64,000 bases of DNA from Bacillus sp. FJAT-14578. Its GTDB lineage: Bacteria; Bacillota; Bacilli; Bacillales; Bacillaceae_H. Positions 32,971-41,566 of this stretch are shown here, in pieces. Below the pieces are notes generated by a model. The model searched no databases and was not told where the DNA came from. It worked only from the letters and a program-made list of their open reading frames with translations. The stretch is from contig NZ_KI632505.1 in NCBI RefSeq assembly GCF_000504165.1, positions 558,001-622,000 on the forward strand, read 5' to 3'. A program made the translations under genes and the position numbers. Numbering within the stretch: position 1 is the stretch's first letter; every line of letters starts with the position of its first letter.

Positions 32971-33318
32971 CTATTTTAATTTTTGATCTTGCTGCCACTT
33001 GATAAATTCAATGAGTATTTTATACTCTTGAACGTCTTCCTTATCGATTCCGGTTTCTTTTAACTCATTGATAAATCCAAGCCATTCTTCCTCCATCTTT
33101 TGCGGCGCTTTTTCTGGTTCTGGCTCTGAGTTAAGCAACCTTTGCAGATCTACATGCAAGACCGTCGCGATTTTTCCGAGTACGTGAATAGATGGATTTT
33201 GATTTAAATTGCGTTCAATATTGCTTAAATACGATTTAGAAATAAAGGCCTTTTCCGCAAGCTCAGATAATGTAAGGCCTCTTTGTTTTCGGAGCTTAGA
33301 AATATTTTTACCAATCAT
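32971..33318 (-). CDS. sinR: SinR-like master repressor of biofilm matrix genes
   Basis: A 115-aa protein with a Cro/C1 helix-turn-helix (about 7-60: LRKQRGLTLSELAEKAFISK, SYLSNIERNLNQNPSIHV) and a C-terminal SinR/SinI-type oligomerisation helix (EEEWLGFINELKETGIDKED, VQEYKILIEFIKWQ). N-terminus MIGKNISKLRKQRG matches B. subtilis SinR in pattern. SinR represses eps and matrix protein genes by binding GTTCTYT; such boxes occur here before epsA, the peptide gene and the secreted protein gene. No SinI anti-repressor is next to it. It lies between the RiPP-like cassette and the eps locus. Confidence 0.88.
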   Translation of the reverse strand: MIGKNISKLRKQRGLTLSELAEKAFISKSYLSNIERNLNQNPSIHVLGKIATVLHVDLQRLLNSEPEPEKAPQKMEEEWLGFINELKETGIDKEDVQEYKILIEFIKWQQDQKLK

Positions 33319-33383
33319 GATCGATACCTCTTTTTTCTCTTTTTCTGTTTCTAAAAAAACCCCTTACGTAAAGTTTGTTGCAC

Positions 33384-33410
33384 AAAAAAGATCCTTCCAG
33401 GAAGGATCTT
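33384..33410 (-). terminator. Terminator upstream of sinR
   Basis: Stem AAGATCCTTCC/GGAAGGATCTT with TTTTTT on the minus strand. It insulates sinR from the remnant at 33531-33683. Confidence 0.7.
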
Positions 33411-33530
33411 GATATAAGTCGATGAGTTTTTCCCTATAGGATCTTAACTCTTCTCATACGTTACCTAATCGTTATATTGGACTTAAGACTAATTTTTAAG
33501 GTTAGTTAAATATAAAAAGGGGAATATTCA

Positions 33531-33683
33531 TCATAAAATCATAAGGAACGATGAAGGTCCCCACTCTGTATGATTTGATATCGCCTTGACGGCTTCCTTA
33601 TCTACAAATCGTAAAATGACATCATGCGGGAGGTAATGGATGATGCTTTCAATTTTGACGACTGTAATACAAAAAGTGAAATA
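33531..33683 (-). pseudogene. C-terminal remnant of an unidentified protein
   Basis: Opens right after a TAA and reads VVKIESIIHYLPHDVILRF, then VDKEAVKAISNHTEWGPSSF and stop. Protein-like but no start. A terminator follows. Overlaps on the other strand with a small gene; one of the two must be decayed. Confidence 0.35.
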
Positions 33684-33804
33684 TTATTATCATAAAGTCA
33701 TGTACACATACTGTTATACCCTTTATAAAGATTGCTTGGATATTCAGTTAAAGGAAAGATATTATAAAAAGGCAAGACATCATGAAAAAAGAATGGCTCA
33801 TTGA
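33640..33804 (+). CDS. Small Tyr/Cys-rich 54-aa protein
   Basis: Read from ATG 33640 with GGGAGG 7 bases upstream. The protein is basic and rich in Tyr, with KVKYYYHKVMYTYCYTLYK in the middle and a basic end (YYKKARHHEKRMAH). Two Cys. No obvious signal. The good start site supports it, but it overlaps a minus-strand remnant. Function unknown. Confidence 0.45.
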   Translation: MMLSILTTVIQKVKYYYHKVMYTYCYTLYKDCLDIQLKERYYKKARHHEKRMAH

Positions 33805-33917
33805 CCTATCTCACCTTCTTCTCCATTGTCTTTTTAAAAATATTAAACACCTTAATTTTGAAAACGCTCCCTAAAACGGAGTGATTTTCTCCCCTCTGCA
33901 AAAGGAACTGTTTAAAC

Positions 33918-34629
33918 TTTCACCCTTAAAGAATGTTTCACACAGCCAATACTCTTGCTTGATCTTCTTCTGTCATATTCGATCCTGATGGCAGGCAAAT
34001 ACCGGCTTTGAATAATTGTTCTGATACATTTTCGTGGTCGTTATGAGAATAGTAGGCAGCTCCTGTAAAAACCGGCTGCATATGAAGCGGCTTCCAACCG
34101 GACGTGCTTCAATGTTTTCTTCCGCTAAAAATTGTAATAATGATGGCACAAAAATACCCGCCCCTTTTTCGTCTAGCGTTAAAGCGGTCAGTCAGCGATT
34201 GGAGCGGGTATGTTTTAATTCAGGCATAAAGCGAATGCCAGGTATGTGAGCTAATTCGTCATGATATTGTTCAAATATGGCTCTTCTTGCCTCCACTCTA
34301 TCGTCTAATACTTGTAACTGCGCTCTTCCCACTCGGGCCAAAATATTGCTCATACGATAATTATAGCCGATTTCACTATGCTGATAATGGGGGGCTTGAT
34401 CCCGGGCTTGAGTCGCCAAAAAGCGTGCTTTTGCTAATGCTTCCGTATCATCGGAAACAAGCATACCTCCGCCGGATATTGTGATAATTTTATTATCATT
34501 AAATGAATAAATACCAAACTTGCCGAATGTCCCGCTTGCTTTACCTTTGTATGTAGAACCAAGTAAATCAGCTGCATCCTCTATAATTGGAACACTATAA
34601 TGATTGCACAGCGAGAGTATTTTATCCAT
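33918..34629 (-). pseudogene. Truncated, mutated second copy of epsN
   Basis: Nearly identical to the C-terminal 240 codons of epsN (35597-36320 region), in direct orientation 1.7 kb away. It lacks the first 150 residues. The readable part (for example KILSLCNHYSVPIIEDAADL) retains the region of the PLP-binding Lys (SFNDNKIITIS). It ends at a TGA replacing the Trp of RSNRW (TGG to TGA), and a frameshift follows near the distal part. Homology to the intact copy ends abruptly at 34630. Confidence 0.9.
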
Positions 34630-34929
34630 TAAATAAATATGCTCAATTAGTTCATTTTCGGTACTTAATCACATTGCAAAACAGGATTTCTCCCCTAACT
34701 CCAATTATTATATAATTTACATTTCAATATGGTAATGCATGTTGCATTTTCACCTTCACTATGATTAGTTTCATCGCTAAAAGACGAAGGCGACTGTGAC
34801 TAATGCTTTAAAGATTACCTACATCCTAACGTCACACCAACTACAACTATCCAGAAAATAATCCCCCTTTTATTAAGCCGTGTGCTAAATCAATTTATAA
34901 CGGACAGCGGTTTTATTTCTATACTTTTC
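34630..34929. other. Gap between epsN remnant and acetyltransferase gene
   Basis: About 300 bases without a recognisable gene or hairpin. It may hold debris of the genes lost when the epsN copy was truncated. Confidence 0.4.
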
Positions 34930-35517
34930 TTAAAAACTATAATTTGTATTTCCTATATATCCTTTAGAACCATTCATTGAGATTACTCTTCCTGGTACAC
35001 CAACTACCACTGCATTGTCAGGCACATTTTTAGTTACTACACAATTTGCTCCAATTGCAACATTATTCCCAATTTTAACAGCCCCAACAATTTTTGCCCC
35101 CGGCCCTATATATACATTATCTCCGATTGTTGCAACACCTTTATTCTCTCCTCTATTCGCCATCCCTATCGTAACACCTTGGCTAATGTTTAAATTTTTA
35201 CCAATTTTTGCTTCACTATTGATAACTATCCCTCCAAAATGCCCAATATAAAGCCCTGGCCCTATATTTGTTTTTGGAGAAATAACGATACCATATTTGT
35301 ACTTGTAGCGCTGAAGTATAACCATTGTAATTAAGAATAAAGGAAACCATATTTTATTCTTTTGTCTCAAGTATCTGCATAGACGAAACCAAAAAGTGTA
35401 ATGGAAACCAGGGGAAATAAATTGCCTTTTTATTAGTTTTTTTATACCTACTGCTTGATTTTCCTCATATCGAAATAAGTCAGAATACCAATAACTTTTT
35501 AACTCTCTGAAGCTCAT
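34930..35517 (-). CDS. Hexapeptide-repeat acetyltransferase (serine acetyltransferase-like)
   Basis: A 195-aa left-handed beta-helix acyltransferase. A hydrophobic basic N-terminus (FWFRLCRYLRQ) is followed by hexapeptide repeats such as IGPGLYIGHFGGIVI, IGDNVYIGPGAKIVG and IGNNVAIGANCVV, ending VVVGVPGRVIS. This type acetylates sugars or serine; in an eps locus a sugar O-acetyltransferase is most likely. Start ATG 35517 with GAGGTGG 8 bases upstream. Last intact gene of the leftward eps operon. Confidence 0.85.
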   Translation of the reverse strand: MSFRELKSYWYSDLFRYEENQAVGIKKLIKRQFISPGFHYTFWFRLCRYLRQKNKIWFPLFLITMVILQRYKYKYGIVISPKTNIGPGLYIGHFGGIVINSEAKIGKNLNISQGVTIGMANRGENKGVATIGDNVYIGPGAKIVGAVKIGNNVAIGANCVVTKNVPDNAVVVGVPGRVISMNGSKGYIGNTNYSF

Positions 35518-35596
35518 AGTCATTTCCACCTCATGTTTAAAATATATACGACATTAAACAAAATAATAGGTTTGCAAAACTCTATTATTATTAAAT

Positions 35597-36760
35597 TTAA
35601 ACCTTGATTCTCAAAGAATGTTTCACACAGTCAACCACTCTCGCTTGATCTTCTTCTGTCATATTCGAGCCTGATGGCAGGCAAATACCGGTTTTGAATA
35701 ATTGTTCTGATACACTTTCACTTTCGCTATGAGAATAGTAGGCGACTCCTTCAAAAAGCGGCTGCATATGAAGTGGTTTCCAAACAGGACGTGCTTCAAT
35801 GTTTTCTTCCGCTAAAAATTGCAATAATGATGGCACAGAAATACCCGCCTCTTTTTCGTCCAGCGTTAAAGTGGTCAGCCAGCGATTGGAGCGGGTATGT
35901 TTCAACTCGGGCATAAAATGAATGCCAGGTATGTGAGCTAATTCTTCATGATATTGTTCAAATATGGCTCTCCTTGCTTCTACTCTATCGTCTAATACTT
36001 GCAGCTGTGCCCTTCCCACTCCGGCCAAAATATTGCTCATACGATAATTATAGCCAATCTCACTATGCTGATAATGGGGGGCTTGATCACGAGCTTGAGT
36101 CGCCAGAAAGCGTGCTTTTGCTAATGCTTCCGTATCATCGGAAACAAGCATGCCTCCCCCGGATGTCGTGATAATTTTATTCCCATTAAAAGAATAAATC
36201 CCAAACTTACCGAATGTCCCGCTTGCCTTGCCTTTGTATGTAGAACCAAGTGACTCAGCTGCATCCTCTATAATCGGAACATCATAATGGTTGCACAGTG
36301 AAAGAATTTCATCCATTTTCGCGCTTTGTCCATATAAATTGACGACGATTACTGCTTTTGGCAGCTTTCCTTCTTTCGAAGCATCATCCAATGCACGTTC
36401 CAATGCTTTAGGGGACATATTCCATGTTTCCGGTTCGGAGTCAATAAAGACCGGTTCAGCCCCTAAATATACGATTGGATTCGCGCTTGCGACAAACGTA
36501 AGACTGGAACAAAATACTTTATCTCCTGCTTGTACATCCAGCAATTTTAACGCTAAATGAATCGCTGCCGTACCAGAACTGACCGCTGCCGTACCTTCAA
36601 CCCCCACATACATTGCCAGCTCTTTCTCAAATGCATCAACATTCGGGCCAAGCGGGGCAATCCAGTTTGTATCGAAAGCTTCCTTTATGTATGTTTGTTC
36701 GTAACCGCTCATATGCGGTGAAGATAAATAAATTCTTTTTTCACGTTTTACATGTCCCAT
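35597..36760 (-). CDS. epsN: Sugar aminotransferase EpsN (DegT/DnrJ/EryC1/StrS)
   Basis: A 387-aa PLP enzyme that transfers an amino group to a keto-sugar nucleotide, here the EpsC product, in bacillosamine-type synthesis. The active Lys lies in YSFNGNKIITTSGGGM; VSSGTAAIHLALKLL holds the PLP phosphate site. Start ATG 36760 with GGAGGGG 6 bases upstream. It abuts epsM and its 3' half has a truncated twin at 33918-34629. Confidence 0.94.
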   Translation of the reverse strand: MGHVKREKRIYLSSPHMSGYEQTYIKEAFDTNWIAPLGPNVDAFEKELAMYVGVEGTAAVSSGTAAIHLALKLLDVQAGDKVFCSSLTFVASANPIVYLGAEPVFIDSEPETWNMSPKALERALDDASKEGKLPKAVIVVNLYGQSAKMDEILSLCNHYDVPIIEDAAESLGSTYKGKASGTFGKFGIYSFNGNKIITTSGGGMLVSDDTEALAKARFLATQARDQAPHYQHSEIGYNYRMSNILAGVGRAQLQVLDDRVEARRAIFEQYHEELAHIPGIHFMPELKHTRSNRWLTTLTLDEKEAGISVPSLLQFLAEENIEARPVWKPLHMQPLFEGVAYYSHSESESVSEQLFKTGICLPSGSNMTEEDQARVVDCVKHSLRIKV

Positions 36761-36761
36761 T

Positions 36762-37406
36762 TTACACCCCTCCAACAATTTCTTTTTTTACAATTTTGGC
36801 TGGAGTACCAACAGCCATGCAGTTTGCCGGGATATCACGGATGACCGATGCTCCCGCTCCAATCACAGACCATTCTCCAAGGTGAATGTTTGGAATGATA
36901 ACAGCGCCTGCTCCTATATGGGTTCCCTCGTCTACCGTAACAGCTCCTGTAAGCGCAGCACCGGGAGAAATATGCACAAAATCACTTATTTGATTGTCAT
37001 GTTCTACAATCGCGTTTGTATTAACAATTGCATGCTCTCCGATTTCCGCATCTGCATTAATCACGGCAGAAGCCATCACAACAGTACCGTATCCAATCCT
37101 GGCACTTGGACTAATGATTGCTTTTCTATGTATCAATGTTGCGTAATAATGAGCAGGGAACCCAAGCTGTCGGGCGATGGACTTTCTCACCTTGTTGTTC
37201 CCGATGGCGATAAAAAATTTGATTTCACCAAAATAATCGATGATGTTTTGCGCCATCATTATGGGTCCATAATAAACGCCATCTATCATCGTGACTTCTG
37301 AATATTGATCATCGAGATAGGCAACAATCTCATATTCTTCATTTATGAAGATAATATCTTGAATGACTTTGCTATGACCGCCTTTTCCAATAACCGCAAT
37401 TTTCAT
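36762..37406 (-). CDS. epsM: Sugar O/N-acetyltransferase EpsM
   Basis: A 214-aa NeuD/PglD-type acetyltransferase: N-terminal nucleotide-sugar binding domain (KIAVIGKGGHSKVIQDIIF) and C-terminal hexapeptide left-handed helix (for example INADAEIGEHAIVN). The PglD-like active His is in AIVEHDNQISDF. It acetylates the amino group made by EpsN. Overlaps epsL by 4 bases and precedes epsN by 1 base, so translation is coupled. Confidence 0.93.
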   Translation of the reverse strand: MKIAVIGKGGHSKVIQDIIFINEEYEIVAYLDDQYSEVTMIDGVYYGPIMMAQNIIDYFGEIKFFIAIGNNKVRKSIARQLGFPAHYYATLIHRKAIISPSARIGYGTVVMASAVINADAEIGEHAIVNTNAIVEHDNQISDFVHISPGAALTGAVTVDEGTHIGAGAVIIPNIHLGEWSVIGAGASVIRDIPANCMAVGTPAKIVKKEIVGGV

Positions 37407-38017
37407 CCGCTACCCCTTTTCACCGATTGTTTTGTTCCCTGAAACTTTTCCACTGTTACATGACCGTTTTGACTGATTCCTTCAGACTTAAACACTTTTA
37501 TGACTGTTAGGCCTAATATTTTCATATCAAGCCAGAATGATTGATTCTCCACATACCATACGTCGAGCTGAAATTTCTCTTCCCACGTAATGGCGTTTCT
37601 GCCATTCACTTGCGCCCAGCCTGTAATGCCGGGCCTCACATTGTGCCGTTTCGCTTGTTCTTCCGTATACAACGTCAAGTACTCCATTAGCAGCGGTCTC
37701 GGCCCAACCAAACTAATATCGCCTTTTAAAACATTGAATAGCTGTGGCAATTCATCTACACTATATTTCCTAAGAAACTTTCCAAATGATGTCAGTCTTA
37801 TATGATCGGGTAGTAATTGGCCGCTATTATCCCTTGCATCCGTCATCGTACGGAACTTGTATACATAAAAAGGTTTTCCGTACAATCCCGGACGCTGCTG
37901 CTTAAATAAAATGGGAGAACCTAATTTAAATCGTACTAGAATGGCTGCAATCACAATAATAGGAAAGAACACGAACAATAATGATACAGAAATCAATAAA
38001 TCAAAAAGGCGTTTCAT
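37403..38017 (-). CDS. epsL: Undecaprenyl-phosphate sugar-1-phosphate transferase EpsL
   Basis: A 204-aa WcaJ/PglC-type transferase: one N-terminal helix (about 7-28), then YKFRTMTDARDNSGQLLPDH, VDELPQLFNVLKGDISLVGP and RPGITGWAQVNGRN, the conserved catalytic core. It starts polysaccharide assembly by placing the first sugar phosphate on the lipid carrier. Start ATG 38017 with GAGGAG upstream. epsL, epsM and epsN form a compact block as in B. subtilis. Confidence 0.94.
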   Translation of the reverse strand: MKRLFDLLISVSLLFVFFPIIVIAAILVRFKLGSPILFKQQRPGLYGKPFYVYKFRTMTDARDNSGQLLPDHIRLTSFGKFLRKYSVDELPQLFNVLKGDISLVGPRPLLMEYLTLYTEEQAKRHNVRPGITGWAQVNGRNAITWEEKFQLDVWYVENQSFWLDMKILGLTVIKVFKSEGISQNGHVTVEKFQGTKQSVKRGSG

Positions 38018-38152
38018 TTGTATCCATACTCCTCATCGAGACTTCCGAAGCCGCTTTTCTCATACGCTCCCTGCTCATCTCGATCATTGATTTTCTTTAC
38101 ACATAGAAGTAAACAGCTCTTTTCTTTGCTATCTCTTTTTCTCTATGCTTGT

Positions 38153-38308
38153 TTACTTTGGTCTATGCATAATGGAAGACATAATCTGTCTTTTAATTTC
38201 GTTTATTAATTCAGCGGCCTCCATCTTTTCTGATTCTTGCCCTTTTTTGTATATGTTGAATAAAATTTCTTGGAATTGCTGTTGAGTAAGCTTGTCAGAG
38301 ATATTCAT
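38153..38308 (-). CDS. Small helical 51-aa protein within the eps locus
   Basis: Read from ATG 38308 (GGGG 8 bases upstream) to TAA. Helical and charged: MNISDKLTQQQFQEILFNIY followed by KKGQESEKMEAAELINEIKR. It is not a recognisable SinI, though the size and helix-rich nature would fit an anti-repressor or small regulator. Between galE and epsL. Unknown function. Confidence 0.5.
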   Translation of the reverse strand: MNISDKLTQQQFQEILFNIYKKGQESEKMEAAELINEIKRQIMSSIMHRPK

Positions 38309-38357
38309 TTATTCAACCCCGCTTCTACAATCTAATAGTTTAGGAAATGATATGGAA

Positions 38358-38381
38358 AGAAAACCAATAAGCCGGTTTTCT
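38358..38381 (-). terminator. Terminator of galE
   Basis: Stem AGAAAACC/GGTTTTCT about 55 bases after galE. Confidence 0.5.
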
Positions 38382-38435
38382 CCCCATGTATTTACATCAT
38401 CATGACAGATGGCATCGTTGCACGAAGGTTCAACA

Positions 38436-39488
38436 TTATCCTTTACTAATGCCGATTCCAGTCAGCACATCGACCTCTTTCCCATACCCATTCGGATTAT
38501 GGGACTGCCATCTCCATGAATCTTCACACATCTCTTCAATGCCTCTTTCTGCAGCCCATCCGAGTTCCAGTTTCGCCTTGGTCGGATCGGCATAACAAAC
38601 CCCGATATCACCCGGGCGGCGTGCTGTAATCTTATAAGGAATGTTCCTGCCCGATGCTTGTTCAAAGGCAGAAACGATCTCTAATACACTATATCCATTT
38701 CCCGTGCCAAGGTTGTAGGCTCCTACCCCATTGGACGCCAATATCTTTTCAAGCGCTCTCAAATGGCCGATTGCCAAGTCGACTACATGGATATAGTCTC
38801 TGACCCCGGTACCGTCAGGCGTCGGATAGTCATTGCCAAAAACGCTTAGCTCACTTAACTTCCCTACAGCTACTTGGGAGATATATGGCAAAAGATTGTT
38901 TGGAATGCCATTCGGATCTTCACCGATGCGCCCGCTCTTGTGTGCCCCAATCGGATTGAAATAACGTAAAAGAGCAACGCTCCATTCATGGTCAGACACA
39001 TGCAGATCACGCAAAATTTCTTCAATCATCTGCTTTGTGCGCCCATATGGATTCGTTGCTCCAAGAGAACATTCTTCATCGATAGGTACCCGTTCCGGCA
39101 TTCCGTAGACCGTTGCCGAAGAACTGAATACAAGCTTTTTCACCCCACGCTCTTTCATCACTTCACATAACCGAATGGTACCGGTCATGTTGTTGTCATA
39201 ATACCAGAGCGGTAGATTAACAGATTCGCCAACCGCTTTTAGCCCTGCAAAATGAATCACCGCCTCGATTTCATTCTCGGCAAAAATCATGTTCAATGCT
39301 TCTTTATCCAACAAGTCAGCTTCATAAAACAAAAAATCCTTGCCTGTAATCTCTTGAACACGACGTAACGCTTCCGGTTTACTGTTCGAAAAATTATCGA
39401 CAACTACGATATCATATCCCGCATTCAACAGCTCCACACACGTATGTGTTCCAATATACCCCGCTCCGCCTGTCACTAAAATTTCCAT
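38436..39488 (-). CDS. galE: UDP-glucose 4-epimerase
   Basis: A 350-aa enzyme interconverting UDP-glucose and UDP-galactose (or the N-acetyl forms). NAD-binding GGAGYIGTHTCVELL at 7-21, catalytic Y in NPYGRTKQMIEE with Ser-Ser-Ala-Thr (FSSSATVYGMPE) as the other catalytic residues. Start ATG 39488 with GGGAGGGGGA upstream. It supplies galactose-type precursors for the EPS. Separate unit between terminators. Confidence 0.95.
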   Translation of the reverse strand: MEILVTGGAGYIGTHTCVELLNAGYDIVVVDNFSNSKPEALRRVQEITGKDFLFYEADLLDKEALNMIFAENEIEAVIHFAGLKAVGESVNLPLWYYDNNMTGTIRLCEVMKERGVKKLVFSSSATVYGMPERVPIDEECSLGATNPYGRTKQMIEEILRDLHVSDHEWSVALLRYFNPIGAHKSGRIGEDPNGIPNNLLPYISQVAVGKLSELSVFGNDYPTPDGTGVRDYIHVVDLAIGHLRALEKILASNGVGAYNLGTGNGYSVLEIVSAFEQASGRNIPYKITARRPGDIGVCYADPTKAKLELGWAAERGIEEMCEDSWRWQSHNPNGYGKEVDVLTGIGISKG

Positions 39489-39526
39489 AAATTTCCCCCT
39501 CCCAATCGCCATTCAGTGTTTAGAAA

Positions 39527-39562
39527 TAAAAAAGCACCTCAATTCGTGCGTTGAGATGCTTT
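39527..39562 (-). terminator. Hairpin between the TolC-like gene and galE
   Basis: AAGCACCTCAA/TTGAGATGCTT with one mismatch. Confidence 0.55.
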
Positions 39563-39565
39563 CTA

Positions 39566-40861
39566 TCAAATATATCCCTTTTGTAAAGCTGCAATGGATT
39601 GTTGAATCGTATAATTTTGAACTTTCGTTTCATAAACACCTAATTCTGCTGCTTGCAGCCCAAGCTGCGCTTGTTCAAAATCATACTTTGACACTCTTCC
39701 CAAGTTATAGCGAAGTTGTAAAATCTCGACTTCCTTTCTTTTGATCTCTAAATGGCGCAAAGCTTCTTCATAGGCAGAATAAGAACCTTCCGCATCACGG
39801 TATAATTGTTCGATGGCAACCTTTAGCTCATCCTTTGTTGTAGTGATCCTCGTTTCAGCAATTTTCAATAAGTAATCTTGATTCTCTTTATCATAAACCG
39901 TCACGTCTTTTTTTCTGTCTTCATAATCCTTGTAGACTTGATCACGTTCTAAGATGGCTGATTCCAAATCTTTTTGTGCATTTTTCATTCTATATGAATT
40001 TTCAATTAAAGAATTGAACTCTGTTGGCTTTTCAAAACTCAATAGTTCAAATCCAACAGGCTTGACAGTCATGTCAGGATTATAAGCAACACCTATATCA
40101 AAACAAAGATCGGCAAGTGTTTGGCGATAACTTTTCTCCTGTTCTTCTAATTGTCTTTCTGCATTCTCCTTGGCGATTTGAACCTGACGAACCGCTTCCT
40201 GAGATACTCTACCAAGATTATATAAAAGCTGATGCTTATTGACATCATTAATGGCAGATTGCAGCGATTTTTTCGTGAAATCTATTTGCTCTTGAAGCAA
40301 TAAGAGATTTGTATACGAAGACGTGAGCATAAGCCGTACCCCTTCTTTTGCTTCTTCCTCCTGAAATTGCAACTGCAATTGTCCAGTCTCTAATTGTTTG
40401 ACCGACATTTCCAACGATTCAATTTCCTCTTCTAATGCTTCAATTGATTCTTGATGTTCCATTCGATCTTTGCTATTTTGAATTCTGTCATTTATATCTG
40501 TTAAATCATCTCGTTCATCTTTTAAATCATCAATTTTATCTTCCAGTTTTTTAATATCCCGGGCAGCCTTGTTTTTATCATAATCCGTCTTTAAAAGCTC
40601 ATTTTTCGACAATTCTAGATTAAGTTGCAGCACCGTTAAATTTTTACTGTTTTCTGTTCCTCGTTTAATAACATCTTCTAACGTTAACTCTTTAACAGCC
40701 TCTTGTTGAGTTGCCTTTTCTGTGTTTTCGTCTTCTGTTTCATTGACCGTAGTTGTTTGATCTGCTTCAACCTCTTGTTTCATCTCATTCGCTTGTGCAT
40801 AACCCGCAAAAGGTGAGCTGACGATGGTCGCTGCACAAAGTAGTGGAAAAACTTTTTTCAT
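39566..40861 (-). CDS. TolC-family-like secreted coiled-coil protein
   Basis: A 431-aa protein with a signal peptide (MKKVFPLLCAATIVSSPFAG) and two long coiled-coil halves: TENSKNLTVLQLNLELSKNE and, near the C-terminus, LEIKRKEVEILQLRYNLGRV and QAQLGLQAAELGVYETKVQN. This is the two-fold repeat pattern of TolC-type outer-membrane efflux proteins. No outer membrane is expected here, so it must act in the wall or at the cell surface. An Asp/Glu/Lys-rich region (EDKIDDLKDERDDLTD) extends the coil. Start ATG 40861 with GGAGGAG. Another efflux-like adaptor (HlyD-like, 53634-54932) is in the same locus. Confidence 0.75.
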   Translation of the reverse strand: MKKVFPLLCAATIVSSPFAGYAQANEMKQEVEADQTTTVNETEDENTEKATQQEAVKELTLEDVIKRGTENSKNLTVLQLNLELSKNELLKTDYDKNKAARDIKKLEDKIDDLKDERDDLTDINDRIQNSKDRMEHQESIEALEEEIESLEMSVKQLETGQLQLQFQEEEAKEGVRLMLTSSYTNLLLLQEQIDFTKKSLQSAINDVNKHQLLYNLGRVSQEAVRQVQIAKENAERQLEEQEKSYRQTLADLCFDIGVAYNPDMTVKPVGFELLSFEKPTEFNSLIENSYRMKNAQKDLESAILERDQVYKDYEDRKKDVTVYDKENQDYLLKIAETRITTTKDELKVAIEQLYRDAEGSYSAYEEALRHLEIKRKEVEILQLRYNLGRVSKYDFEQAQLGLQAAELGVYETKVQNYTIQQSIAALQKGYI

Positions 40862-41147
40862 GGTTATCTCCTCCAAAAATATGAAAATAAACTCTAAGAA
40901 AGTAATAATTTTTATTTACCCTGATGCTTTAGTTTTTTATTTAATTTAAGTCTCTCTGGAGCAATCCCTCCCATTGTGACCTATATTCACTGCTGATTGT
41001 TCATTTATTTATAATTAGACAGACAGGTTGTCAAGAATATTTGGTGTTCCATTCAAATTCCTCCTGGTAAGAGCACACCCATTCGGTTCCTCCATCTACC
41101 TGGCTTCATTCACTCTACTTCACCTTCTCTCATCTAACTATTTCCAG
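40862..41147. other. Gap upstream of the TolC-like gene
   Basis: About 290 bases that must hold its promoter. No SinR-type dyad or clear hairpin found. Confidence 0.35.
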
Positions 41148-41280
41148 ACTGCTATAACGGTCATATTTCTCACATCTAAGGTTAGCTGCTCGTTTCCTTC
41201 AGGGTCCACAGATACCTTTACGTTAAGCTACCCACTGCTTATTCCATTCACCGTTCGAGCCTCTCCCCTATAGAGTGAGC
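41148..41280 (-). pseudogene. Possible coding remnant at the border of the A+T-rich block
   Basis: One minus frame reads LNVKVSVDPEGNEQLTLDVR then NMTVIAVWK and stop, preceded after a TAG by ARTVNGISSG in the same frame. The base composition is more G+C-rich than the adjacent block. It may be the end of a lost surface-protein gene. Not recognised. Confidence 0.3.
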
Positions 41281-41300
41281 CCATGCTAGGAACACAAGAA

Positions 41301-41327
41301 AAAAGACTGATATTATCAGCCTTTTCT
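41301..41327 (-). terminator. Terminator after the A+T-rich gene block
   Basis: Minus strand AAGGCTGATA/TATCAGTC-TTTTTT. Marks the end of the acyltransferase transcript. Confidence 0.6.
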
Positions 41328-41566
41328 ATGTCTTTATCTCATAACCGTTATTTAGAGCATATTGATATTAATAAATACCTAATCAAGAAAATAAAACAAA
41401 TTGGGTATAAAACAACAGAAATATAAAGAAAAAATTATTGTAGGACTATCATTTACACTAAAATTAAGAAAAATTAAATAAAAAGCAAGTTGGTCTCTTG
41501 TAGAATTAATTGCTTTTAGCAGTAAAATATTATATAAATAAAAAAATAAGTAGATGTTAGTATCAC

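Noticed and set aside
38153..38308. SinI anti-repressor
   Set aside because: Lacks the LDxEWxxLxxEA-type pattern of SinI; only size and helix content agree.
41028..41273. 81-codon plus-strand ORF
   Set aside because: The protein-like signal in this stretch is on the minus strand, where it is interrupted by a stop.
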